Of a DNA stretch of 5,803 nucleotides, positions 1 to 5,803 are shown one piece after another. The notes beneath the pieces were generated by a model. The model saw only the letters and a list, made by a program, of their open reading frames with translations. It searched no databases and was not told the DNA's origin. Origin of the DNA: an uncultured Collinsella sp. Lineage in GTDB: Bacteria; Actinomycetota; Coriobacteriia; Coriobacteriales; Coriobacteriaceae. How positions within the stretch are numbered: the first letter of the stretch is position 1; every line of letters starts with the position of its first letter. Where the stretch lies: positions 1 to 5,803 of the forward strand of contig UROJ01000100.1 of NCBI GenBank assembly GCA_900549335.1. The letters are read 5' to 3'. Made by a program: the position numbers and the translations under genes.

Positions 1-18
1 CGACTCACATCGAGCCTT

Positions 19-23
19 GGAGG
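19..23 (+). promoter_or_regulatory. Ribosome binding site that fixes the tatA/B start
   Basis: GGAGG lies five bases before a GTG codon at 29. An in-frame TTG at 17 overlaps this site and has no purine-rich site of its own upstream, so the GTG is the likely start. Confidence 0.75.
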
Positions 24-28
24 TATGT

Positions 29-616
29 GTGTTTGGTATTGGAGAGGGTGAGCTCGCGATCATCGTGGTCTTCGGCTTTTTGCTGTTTGGCCCGGATAAG
101 CTCCCACAGATGGGCCGCACGATCGGCCGTGCCATCCGTCAGTTCCGCGAGACGCAGGAAAAGATGACGGCCGTTGTTCAGTCCGAGATAATCGATCCGG
201 TGAGCGAGGCCGCGTCGGCCCCGGTCAAGCCCAAGAAGGCTGCTGCGATCGACGACGATTCCGATGCGGACGAGGATGCCGCCGAGACGGCAGCGCCCGC
301 CAAGAAGGAGACCTTTGCCGAGCGTCGCGCCCGTCTTGCTGCCGAGAAGGCCGCGAGCGAGGGTGCTGCTGAGGGCGAGAATGCTGCCGAGGAGCCTGCG
401 ACCGAGGGCGCCGAGCCCGAGCCTGCCGATGCCGCCGACGAGTCCGCTTCCGCTGCAGAGTCGGAGCCCGAGCCCGAGCCGGCAGAGCCCACGACGGCTG
501 ACCTCTACGCCCGTCGTCCCCGCAAGCGCAAGGCCGTCGTCGACCAGCTCGCTCGCGAGCTCGAGGCCGAGGACGACGCCGCTGCCGCCGATGCCCCGAA
601 GGGAGGCGATGAGTAA
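29..616 (+). CDS. tatA: Twin-arginine translocase subunit, TatA/TatB family
   Basis: Single-span membrane subunit of the Tat pathway, which moves folded, often cofactor-loaded proteins across the cytoplasmic membrane. From the GTG at 29 the protein is 195 residues and begins MFGIGEGEL, the usual start of this family. A short hydrophobic helix (about 8-20) is followed by the FGP hinge (20-22), then KLP and an amphipathic helix to about residue 45. The rest is a long, low-complexity tail rich in Ala, Glu and Asp with EPEPEP-type runs, broken by a basic cluster RRPRKRK (162-168). TatA and TatB are hard to separate here: the FG hinge favours TatA, while the GP-LP pattern, Glu8 and the length would fit TatB. 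The TAA stop overlaps the tatC ATG, so the two are surely co-expressed. Family assignment is firm; the A or B label is not. Confidence 0.9.
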   Translation: MFGIGEGELAIIVVFGFLLFGPDKLPQMGRTIGRAIRQFRETQEKMTAVVQSEIIDPVSEAASAPVKPKKAAAIDDDSDADEDAAETAAPAKKETFAERRARLAAEKAASEGAAEGENAAEEPATEGAEPEPADAADESASAAESEPEPEPAEPTTADLYARRPRKRKAVVDQLARELEAEDDAAAADAPKGGDE

Positions 617-1410
617 TGCCTATCGGACCTGCGCGCATGCCGCTCTTCGATCACTTGGGAGAGCTCCGTCGCCGCCTGACCATCGTGGTCGTGTCGGTGT
701 TTGCCGCCGCCATCGTGCTGTATTTCGCCACGCCCGTGGTGCTCGACATCTTGGAAGACCCCATCCGCTCCTTTGTGCCGGACGGTAAGTTCTACATCAC
801 TACCACGCTCGGCGGCTTTGGCTTGCGCTTCTCGCTGGCCATCAAGATGGCCGTGGTCATGTGCACGCCCATGATCATCTGGCAGATTCTGGCATTTTTC
901 CTGCCGGCACTGCGTCCCAACGAGCGCAAATGGGTCGTGCCCACGGTGCTCGCCTCGACGGTGCTGTTCTTCCTGGGTGCCATCTTCTGCTACTTCATCA
1001 TCATCCCGGCGGGCTTTGAGTGGCTTATCGGCGAGACCTCGGCTGTCGCCACGGCGCTGCCCGACCTGGAGAACTACGTCAACATGGAGCTGCTCTTTAT
1101 GATCGGCTTTGGTGTGGCGTTTGAGCTGCCGCTCATCATCTTCTACCTGTCCGTCTTCCATATCGTGTCCTACGCGGCCTTCCGCAGTGCCTGGCGTTAT
1201 GTATACGTTGGCCTGCTTGTAGGCTCGGCTGTGATTACGCCCGACGGCTCGCCCGTTACGCTGGGCCTCATGTATGGCGCCCTGCTCTCGCTCTACGAGA
1301 TCTCGCTCGCCATCGCTCGCGTGGTCATTACCGCGCGCGAGGGCAAGGAGGGCTTGTTTGTGAGCCGTCTGGACCTGTTTTCGGACGACGAAGAGGACGA
1401 CGAGGAGTAA
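616..1410 (+). CDS. tatC: Twin-arginine translocase subunit TatC
   Basis: Polytopic receptor of the Tat translocase, which binds the twin-arginine signal peptide at the cytoplasmic face. The 264-residue length is normal. The N-terminal cytoplasmic motif DHLGELRRRL (12-21) holds the conserved Glu16, the first-loop motif FLPALRPNERK (95-105) holds Glu103 and Arg104, and FELP (169-172) holds the conserved membrane Glu170. Hydrophobic segments fall near 22-40, 72-96, 107-130, 158-179, 195-208 and 214-231, which matches the six-helix fold, with TPDGSP at 208-213 before the last helix. The C-terminus is strongly acidic (DDEEDDEE). The ATG overlaps the previous stop by one base and is served by GGGAGG at 601-606, nine bases upstream. 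A later Met (residue 8, base 637) lacks such a site, so the first ATG is preferred. Confidence 0.97.
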   Translation: MPIGPARMPLFDHLGELRRRLTIVVVSVFAAAIVLYFATPVVLDILEDPIRSFVPDGKFYITTTLGGFGLRFSLAIKMAVVMCTPMIIWQILAFFLPALRPNERKWVVPTVLASTVLFFLGAIFCYFIIIPAGFEWLIGETSAVATALPDLENYVNMELLFMIGFGVAFELPLIIFYLSVFHIVSYAAFRSAWRYVYVGLLVGSAVITPDGSPVTLGLMYGALLSLYEISLAIARVVITAREGKEGLFVSRLDLFSDDEEDDEE

Positions 1411-1416
1411 ATCGGT

Positions 1417-1773
1417 ATGCACGAGGTTGGCATTGTCAACGGCATACTCGATACAGTGATTCGCGCGGCGCGTGGGGCGGGGGCCTCGCGCGCCGTTTTG
1501 GTAACGCTGCGTATCGGGGATATGACCGAGGTCGTGCGCGAGGCGCTTGACTTTGCGTGGGAGACGTTTCGCGACGAGGACCCGCTCACGCGCGGCTGCG
1601 AGCTTGCCGTGGAGGAAGTCCATCCACAAAGCGAGTGTCTGGACTGCGGCAAGGTCTTTGAGCACGATCGCTTTCACTGTCGCTGTCCCCAGTGTGGTGG
1701 TGCCAACGTGCGCCTACTGCACGGCCGCGAGCTCGATATCGCGAGTATCGAAATCGAAACCCCCGACGATTAG
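1417..1773 (+). CDS. hypA: Hydrogenase nickel incorporation protein HypA
   Basis: Small nickel metallochaperone that works with HypB to insert Ni into the large subunit of [NiFe]-hydrogenase in the cytoplasm; homologues can also serve urease. The 118-residue length is normal. The N-terminal Met1-His2-Glu3 that binds nickel is intact, so the start at the ATG is secure. The structural zinc site is present as C74-x2-C77 and C90-x2-C93, with an extra Cys at 88 inside CRCPQCGG. The C-terminal GRELDIASIEIE is a family hallmark. A site GAGGAG (1402-1407), inside the end of tatC, lies nine bases before the ATG, and only six bases separate the genes, so hypA probably shares the tat transcript. I see no urease or hydrogenase structural gene in the window, so the client enzyme is inferred. 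Confidence 0.96.
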   Translation: MHEVGIVNGILDTVIRAARGAGASRAVLVTLRIGDMTEVVREALDFAWETFRDEDPLTRGCELAVEEVHPQSECLDCGKVFEHDRFHCRCPQCGGANVRLLHGRELDIASIEIETPDD

Positions 1774-1781
1774 CCCGCTAG

Positions 1782-1795
1782 CCATCTAGTGATGG
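1782..1795 (+). other. Small hairpin in the hypA-hypB gap
   Basis: CCATC-TAGT-GATGG is a perfect five-base-pair stem with a four-base loop. It is followed by a G-rich stretch and not by a T run, so it is not a rho-independent terminator. It may be chance or a weak RNA-processing or stability element between the two genes. Confidence 0.3.
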
Positions 1796-1828
1796 GGTAT
1801 AAAGGGGCCAAAGTAAGGAGCGCTAAGT

Positions 1829-2512
1829 ATGGCCGAGAAAACGATTGATATCGCGTCGCCGATTCTGTCGCGCAACGAGCGCCTGGCAGATCAGCTGCGT
1901 CAGCGATTTAATGAGACAAACACCTATGTGATCAATGTGCTGTCGAGCCCAGGTTCGGGCAAGACCACCACGATCCTGGGCACCAACGAGCGCCTGCGCG
2001 ACAAGGCTGGCCTGCGCTGTGCCGTCATTGAGGGCGATATCGCCTCGGATGTCGACGCCATCACCATGAAGGAAGCCGGCATGCCCGCCATCCAGATCAA
2101 CACGGGCGGCCTGTGCCACCTTGAGGGCAACATGATCATGGAGGCTGTCGATGCGTTCGACCAGGCCGTCGGTCTGGAGAACATCGACGTCATCTTTATC
2201 GAAAATGTGGGCAACCTGGTCTGCCCGGTCGATTTTGACCTGGGCGAGAACCTGTCCATCATGATCCTCTCGGTGCCTGAGGGCGACGACAAGCCCATCA
2301 AGTACCCGGGCATCTTCCAACATGCCGGCGCGCAGCTGCTCAACAAGGTCGACGTGGCCCCGGCTTTCGATTTTGACATGGATAGGTATACTAAGACACT
2401 CGATGACCTCAATCCGCAGGCGCCGCGGTTTGCCGTGAGCGCGCGCAAGGGCGAGGGCATGGATGCCTGGTGCGATTGGCTCATCGGGCAGATCGAGCAA
2501 GCAAGGGCGTAA
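1829..2512 (+). CDS. hypB: Hydrogenase nickel incorporation GTPase HypB
   Basis: SIMIBI-class GTPase that drives nickel transfer, with HypA, to the [NiFe]-hydrogenase large subunit. The 227-residue protein has a P-loop SSPGSGKTT (39-47), EGDIASD (68-74), the metal-site CH pair in GLCHLEGNM (94-102), ENVGNLVCP (125-133) with the second metal-site Cys132, the guanine-specificity motif NKVD (172-175), and the late SARKGEGMDAW segment. The short N-terminus, MAEKTIDIAS, has neither the CxxCGC nickel site of the E. coli protein nor a His-rich stretch, so only the GTPase-domain metal site remains; this is common outside proteobacteria. AAGGAG at 1815-1820 lies eight bases before the ATG. The gene starts 55 bases after hypA with no terminator between, so it probably belongs to the same operon. 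No hypC, D, E or F follows. Confidence 0.97.
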   Translation: MAEKTIDIASPILSRNERLADQLRQRFNETNTYVINVLSSPGSGKTTTILGTNERLRDKAGLRCAVIEGDIASDVDAITMKEAGMPAIQINTGGLCHLEGNMIMEAVDAFDQAVGLENIDVIFIENVGNLVCPVDFDLGENLSIMILSVPEGDDKPIKYPGIFQHAGAQLLNKVDVAPAFDFDMDRYTKTLDDLNPQAPRFAVSARKGEGMDAWCDWLIGQIEQARA

Positions 2513-2555
2513 ATCGGCCGCCACACGGGCGGGCGTAGCCGCAGAGACACGAGAT

Positions 2556-2560
2556 AGGAG
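2556..2560 (+). promoter_or_regulatory. Ribosome binding site for the TTG start of the topoisomerase gene
   Basis: AGGAG lies six bases before TTG at 2567. The residues encoded from that TTG (MKLIIAEKNDAAR) begin exactly where the toprim strand of type IA topoisomerases begins, so the TTG is the real start. Confidence 0.8.
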
Positions 2561-2566
2561 CCTCTT

Positions 2567-5161
2567 TTGAAGCTCATCATCGCCGAGAAAAACGACGCCG
2601 CGCGGCAGATCGCCGAGCGTCTGTCCACGGGCAAACCCAAAAAGGACAAGGTGTACAACACCGCCATCTACCGTTTTGAGTGGAAGGGCGAGGAGTGCGT
2701 GACGATCGGTCTTGCCGGTCACATCCTTGCGCCCGATTTTTGCGACAGCGTGCTGTTCGATAAAAAGCTGGGCTGGTATTCGGTTACTGAGGACGGCGAG
2801 ATGCTGCCGGCCGACATGCCCGATGGCCTGGCGCGCCCGCCCTATGACACCAAGCGCAAGCCGTTTCTTGCCGACGGTATCTCCATCAAGGGCTGGAAGC
2901 TTGAGAGTCTGCCCTACCTCACCTGGGCACCTGTCATTAAGCTGCCGGCCGAGAAGGAGCTCATCCGCTCGCTCAAGAACCTCGCCAAAAAGTCCGACAG
3001 CGTCATCATCGCTACGGACTTCGATCGCGAGGGCGAGCTGATCGGTTCGGACGCCCTCAACAAGGTGCGCGAGGTTGCGCCCGACTTGCCGGTCGCCCGC
3101 GCCCAGTATTCTTCGTTTACCAAGGCCGAGATCACGCAGGCCTTCGATAATCTCGTCTCGCTCGACCAGAACCTGGCTGACGCCGGCGAGAGCCGTCAGC
3201 ACATCGACCTCATTTGGGGTGCGGTGCTCACGCGCTACCTGACGCTCGCCAAGTTTGGCGGCTTTGGCAACGTGCGTTCCGCCGGCCGCGTGCAGACGCC
3301 GACGCTTGCCCTAGTGGTCGAGCGCGAGCGCGAGCGCATGGCGTTTGTGCCCGAGGACTATTGGCAGATCCGCGGCATGGGCGCCGCACAGGGTGCTGCC
3401 GAGGATGACCGCTTTAAGATCGCGCACAAGACGGCGCGCTTTACCGACAAGGATGCTGCTGAGACGGCGTACGGCCATGTTGACGGCGTCGCGACGGCAA
3501 CCGTCGCCGCGGTGACCAAGCGCTCCCGCAAGCAGCAGCCGCCCACGCCGTTTGCGACCACCTCGCTGCAGGCTGCCGCCGCTGCCGAGGGCATCTCGCC
3601 TGCGCGTACCATGCGCATCGCCGAGTCCCTCTACATGGCGGGCCTTATCAGCTACCCGCGTGTCGACAACACCGTGTATCCCGCGACGCTCGATTTGGGC
3701 GCCGTGGTGAGTGACCTGGCAAAGATCAACCCGGCGCTGGCGCCCGTGTGCAAAAAGGTACTCGCTGGTCCCATGAAGCCCACGCGCGGTAAAGTCGAGA
3801 CCACCGACCACCCGCCTATCTACCCCACGGGCGAGGGCGATCCGTCCACGCTCGACGGCGGCCAGCGCAAGCTCTATGACCTGATCGCCCGTCGCTTCCT
3901 GGCGACGCTTATGGGTCCTGCGACCATCGAGAACACCAAGCTCGAGCTCGACGTGAACGGCGAGCCGTTCGTGGCTTCGGGCGATGTGCTCGTGACCCCG
4001 GGTTTCCGCGAGGCGTACCCGTACGGACTCAAGCGCGACGAGCAGATGCCGCCGCTGGAGCAGGGCGACGCGGTCGACGTGTTCGACATTAAGCTCGAGG
4101 CAAAGCAGACCGAGCCGCCCGCGCGCTACAGCCAGGGCAAGCTCGTGCAGGAGATGGAAAAGCGCGGCCTGGGCACCAAGTCCACGCGCGCGAGCATCAT
4201 CGAACGCCTGTATGCCGTGCGCTATCTCAAAAACGATCCCGTTGAGCCGAGCCAGCTGGGTATTGCCATCATCGATGCGCTGTCACAGTTTGCCCCGCGC
4301 ATCACGAGCCCCGATATGACCAGTGAACTCGACGGCGACATGACCCGCGTCGAGCGCGGCGAGGACACCGAAGAGCATGTCGTGACGCACTCTCGCGCGC
4401 TGCTGGCTGGCGTGCTCGACGAGCTGCTCAAGCACACGCAGGAGCTGGGCGACGCCATCAGCGACGCCGTCACGGCCGATGCGCGCGTGGGCGCTTGCCC
4501 CAAGTGCGGCAAGGACCTGGTTATGAAGACGAGCGCCAAGACCCGCGGCAGCTTTATCGGCTGCATGGGCTGGCCCGACTGCGATGTGACCTATCCGGTG
4601 CCGAGCGGCGTCAAGGTAAGCCCGCTCGAGGGCGAGGCGGCCGTGTGCCCCGAGTGCGGCGCACCGCGCATTAAGTGCCAGCCGTTCCGCCAGAAGGCCT
4701 TCGAGATTTGCGTGAACCCTACGTGCCCCACCAACTACGAGCCTGACCTTAAGGTGGGCGAGTGCAAGGTGTGCGCCGAGGCCGGACGCCATGGCGACCT
4801 GATCGCGCACAAGAGCGAGAAGAGCGGCAAGCGCTTTATCCGCTGCACCAACTACGATGACTGCGGTGTGAGCTATCCTCTGCCGGCGCGCGGTAAGCTC
4901 GAGGCGACGGGCGAGACCTGCCCCGAGTGCGGCGCCCCCATCGTGGTGGTCAACACGGCGCGCGGCCCGTGGCGCATCTGCGTGAACATGGACTGCCCGA
5001 CCAAGGAGAAGAAGCTCGCCCGCGGCCGCAAGACCACGACCAAGGCGAGCACGGCAAAGAAGACGACGGCGGCCAAGAAGACGACGGCTAAGAAAGCCAC
5101 TGCCGCCAAGAAGGCGACCGCGAAGAAGTCGACTGCCAAGAAAGCAGCCGCCGACAAGTAA
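2567..5161 (+). CDS. topA: Type IA DNA topoisomerase, archaeal TopA-like, with four zinc fingers and Lys-rich tail
   Basis: Cuts one DNA strand through a 5'-phosphotyrosine link and passes the other, relaxing negative supercoils. The protein is 864 residues. The toprim domain has Glu7 and ATDFDREGELIG (149-160) with acidic D151, D153 and E157. SAGRVQTPTLA starts at 238, the active-site segment ISYPRVDNTVYP has catalytic Tyr363 and Arg365, DHPPIYPTG spans 414-422 and GLGTKSTR 534-541. AEKNDAAR, DFDREGELIG, DAGESRQHIDLIWGAVLTR, YPR-DNTVYP and HPPIYPT resemble archaeal TopA and Topo III, not the usual bacterial TopA (which has VESPAKA, DLDREGEAIAWH and YMRTDS). Position 366 is Val where the family normally has Thr. 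Residues 644-810 hold four Cys4 fingers, and 822-864 an AAKKTT-type basic tail. It lies 54 bases after hypB with no terminator between, so read-through is possible. Topoisomerase activity is sure; the archaeal kinship is judged from motifs remembered, not from an alignment. Confidence 0.95.
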   Translation: MKLIIAEKNDAARQIAERLSTGKPKKDKVYNTAIYRFEWKGEECVTIGLAGHILAPDFCDSVLFDKKLGWYSVTEDGEMLPADMPDGLARPPYDTKRKPFLADGISIKGWKLESLPYLTWAPVIKLPAEKELIRSLKNLAKKSDSVIIATDFDREGELIGSDALNKVREVAPDLPVARAQYSSFTKAEITQAFDNLVSLDQNLADAGESRQHIDLIWGAVLTRYLTLAKFGGFGNVRSAGRVQTPTLALVVERERERMAFVPEDYWQIRGMGAAQGAAEDDRFKIAHKTARFTDKDAAETAYGHVDGVATATVAAVTKRSRKQQPPTPFATTSLQAAAAAEGISPARTMRIAESLYMAGLISYPRVDNTVYPATLDLGAVVSDLAKINPALAPVCKKVLAGPMKPTRGKVETTDHPPIYPTGEGDPSTLDGGQRKLYDLIARRFLATLMGPATIENTKLELDVNGEPFVASGDVLVTPGFREAYPYGLKRDEQMPPLEQGDAVDVFDIKLEAKQTEPPARYSQGKLVQEMEKRGLGTKSTRASIIERLYAVRYLKNDPVEPSQLGIAIIDALSQFAPRITSPDMTSELDGDMTRVERGEDTEEHVVTHSRALLAGVLDELLKHTQELGDAISDAVTADARVGACPKCGKDLVMKTSAKTRGSFIGCMGWPDCDVTYPVPSGVKVSPLEGEAAVCPECGAPRIKCQPFRQKAFEICVNPTCPTNYEPDLKVGECKVCAEAGRHGDLIAHKSEKSGKRFIRCTNYDDCGVSYPLPARGKLEATGETCPECGAPIVVVNTARGPWRICVNMDCPTKEKKLARGRKTTTKASTAKKTTAAKKTTAKKATAAKKATAKKSTAKKAAADK
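4496..4999 (+). other. Duplicated two-zinc-finger unit within the topoisomerase
   Basis: Residues 644-721 and 733-811 are two copies of the same two-finger module. The first finger of each ends in an F-I-x-C, then x5-C, V-[TS]-Y-P-[VL]-P pattern (C644, C647, C666, C672 and C733, C736, C760, C766). The second is CPECGAP ... ICVN-x2-CP (C694, C697, C715, C720 and C785, C788, C805, C810). All 16 cysteines of the four sites are present. Such fingers in type IA topoisomerases bind single-stranded DNA or partner proteins. Confidence 0.85.
5042..5158 (+). repeat. Lys/Ala/Thr repeat tail coding region of the topoisomerase
   Basis: The last 39 codons encode imperfect copies of a 4-6 residue unit such as TAKK, TAAKK or STAKK, giving a highly basic, histone H1-like tail. 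The DNA is correspondingly repetitive (GCCAAGAAG and close variants). Comparable lysine repeats are known at the C-terminus of actinobacterial TopA, where they aid DNA binding and processivity; here they follow a different core. Repeat number could vary between strains. Confidence 0.85.
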
Positions 5162-5188
5162 CGGCGCAGTCGGGACATTGACTAAAAC

Positions 5189-5227
5189 AAAAACGAGCGA
5201 GGACCTCAAAATCCTCGCTCGTTTTTT
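5189..5227. terminator. Bidirectional rho-independent terminator
   Basis: A perfect ten-base-pair stem, CGAGCGAGGA (5194-5203) with TCCTCGCTCG (5212-5221), encloses an eight-base loop. Six T follow on the plus strand, and five A precede on the left, which become a T run (TTTTTGTTTT) on the minus strand. It lies 28 bases after the topoisomerase stop and also beyond the end of the minus-strand gene, so it should end both convergent transcripts. Confidence 0.92.
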
Positions 5228-5229
5228 AT

Positions 5230-5287
5230 CCGGCAGTTAGGGACGTTCCTTTTCTGCCGGCAGTTTAGGAACGTCCCTAACTGCCGG
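5230..5287. repeat. 58-base nested palindrome, REP-like intergenic element
   Basis: Two perfect 21-base inverted arms (5230-5250 and 5267-5287) flank a 16-base centre that itself holds the palindrome CTGCCGGCAG (5254-5263). Seen another way, two 31-base units (5230-5260 and 5257-5287) share a central CCGG and are inverted copies of each other, matching at 28 of 31 positions; they differ only at one TTT/AAA triplet. Each unit also begins with CCGGCAG and ends with CTGCCGG, so either one long hairpin or two shorter ones can form. No T run follows on either strand, so it is not itself an intrinsic terminator. Confidence 0.85.
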
Positions 5288-5305
5288 CTCGGGAACGACA
5301 AAGCG

Positions 5306-5803
5306 CTAGTTCACTTCGACGGGTTTGGCGCCGGGATAGCGCTCCTCAAAGTCTAGGCGGTACTTATTGTCATTGGTGCCCGCCACGTTGTCGCGTGACA
5401 GCGGCGCCACGATCTCATTCTTGTGGTCCGCGGGCTTGGCGTATTTCAGGCTGATCTCCCAGGCATCGCAGATCGCGTCGATGCGGTGGTCCAGGTCGTC
5501 ATACAGGGCAACGATGTCTTTCCAGGAGCTGTAGTTCTTAGAGCTCGTCGGGACGTCCAGGTCCTCGACGATGTCGTAATACTGCTCGATGGTGTCCTCC
5601 GTGCGCTCGGCGACGTCGGCGAGATTTTGACGGGTGGTTCGATCCTCTTCCAGATAGCTGCCGTTGAAGTTCTGCGCGCAGCCACGGACCTGGCTATCGA
5701 GGTCTTCGAGTAAGTCGTAGTATTCGCTCAGTCGGCGGTAGAGATTCTGCTCGGAGAGCGTTGCTTCGCCGCCATCCTCGTCGTCATCGTCATCATCGTC
5801 GTA
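5306..5803 (-). CDS. Hypothetical protein with Asp-rich linker, C-terminal part (5' end outside window)
   Basis: This frame is open on the minus strand from the window edge at 5803 to a TAG at 5306-5308, giving 165 codons without a start in view. The visible part begins with an acidic run of seven Asp plus Glu-Asp, then a hydrophilic, mostly helical-looking domain rich in Tyr, Asp and Glu (for example LSEYYDLLEDLDS and IEQYYDIVEDLDV, two similar heptad-like helices), and ends PGAKPVEVN. Third codon positions are strongly G/C, as in the neighbouring genes, which supports it over the overlapping open frames. No transmembrane segment or catalytic motif is seen in this part. Asp-rich linkers often join an N-terminal membrane or lipoprotein anchor to an outer domain, so a surface or membrane-anchored protein is possible, but that end is not visible. 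I do not recognise the family. It converges on the topoisomerase gene and shares its terminator. Confidence 0.8.
   Translation of the reverse strand, partial: YDDDDDDDEDGGEATLSEQNLYRRLSEYYDLLEDLDSQVRGCAQNFNGSYLEEDRTTRQNLADVAERTEDTIEQYYDIVEDLDVPTSSKNYSSWKDIVALYDDLDHRIDAICDAWEISLKYAKPADHKNEIVAPLSRDNVAGTNDNKYRLDFEERYPGAKPVEVN

Noticed and set aside
505..1677. Minus-strand open frame of 390 codons across tatC and hypA
   Set aside because: It is opposite conserved genes and encodes a His/Arg/Gln-rich product with no family features.
1798..1803. TATAAA in the hypA-hypB gap as a possible -10 box for hypB
   Set aside because: There is no convincing -35 box at proper spacing (the upstream bases are in the hypA end and the small hairpin), so a promoter cannot be supported.
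2518..2532. CCGCC / GGCGG hairpin in the hypB-topoisomerase gap
   Set aside because: It is only five base pairs in GC-rich DNA with no T run, so neither terminator nor attenuator is supported.
1823..3202. Minus-strand open frame of 459 codons across hypB and the topoisomerase start
   Set aside because: It is opposite two clearly recognised genes; long antisense frames arise from their G/C-biased third codon positions.
5042..5158. Repetitive AAG/GCC-rich DNA considered as a CRISPR-like or tandem repeat locus
   Set aside because: It is in frame with the topoisomerase and encodes its lysine-rich tail; units are a few codons long with no spacers.
5423..5713. Plus-strand open frame of 96 codons starting with GTG
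   Set aside because: It lies opposite the longer minus-strand frame 5306-5803, has no ribosome binding site, and its low-complexity Val/Asp-rich product is typical of an antisense shadow in GC-rich DNA.

Overview
The window is GC-rich bacterial chromosome with tightly packed genes, strong Shine-Dalgarno sites, GTG and TTG as well as ATG starts, and a marked excess of G/C at third codon positions. The Gram-positive style TatA/B-TatC pair, the archaeal-looking topoisomerase and the acidic, Asp-rich proteins suggest an anaerobic actinobacterium of the Coriobacteriia (Collinsella-like). This placement is inference from style and gene content, not from a marker gene.

Positions 29-2512 hold four co-directional plus-strand genes. 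tatA/B and tatC overlap by one base and encode a minimal twin-arginine translocase. hypA follows six bases after tatC, and hypB starts 55 bases after hypA. HypA and HypB deliver nickel during [NiFe]-hydrogenase maturation. The Tat system exports folded cofactor-containing proteins, including many [NiFe]-hydrogenase small subunits with their partners, so the four genes make functional sense together, although no hydrogenase gene is visible here. After a 54-base gap with no terminator comes a long plus-strand gene (2567-5161) for a type IA DNA topoisomerase. Its core resembles archaeal TopA more than the usual bacterial TopA. At its C-terminus it carries four Cys4 zinc fingers arranged as a duplicated two-finger unit, then a lysine/alanine/threonine repeat tail.

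The 144-base gap 5162-5305 has no gene. It contains a strong hairpin terminator that should work in both directions (5189-5227) and, just beside it, a 58-base nested palindrome (5230-5287) made of two inverted 31-base copies. It looks like a dispersed REP-like intergenic element. Beyond it, the minus strand carries the C-terminal 165 codons of an unrecognised, Asp-rich protein that runs off the window end. The most distinctive things are the archaeal-type topoisomerase with its unusual active-site motif and C-terminal architecture, and the nested palindrome. I see no tRNA, rRNA, CRISPR array, phage or insertion-sequence gene, and no clearly novel multi-gene system.
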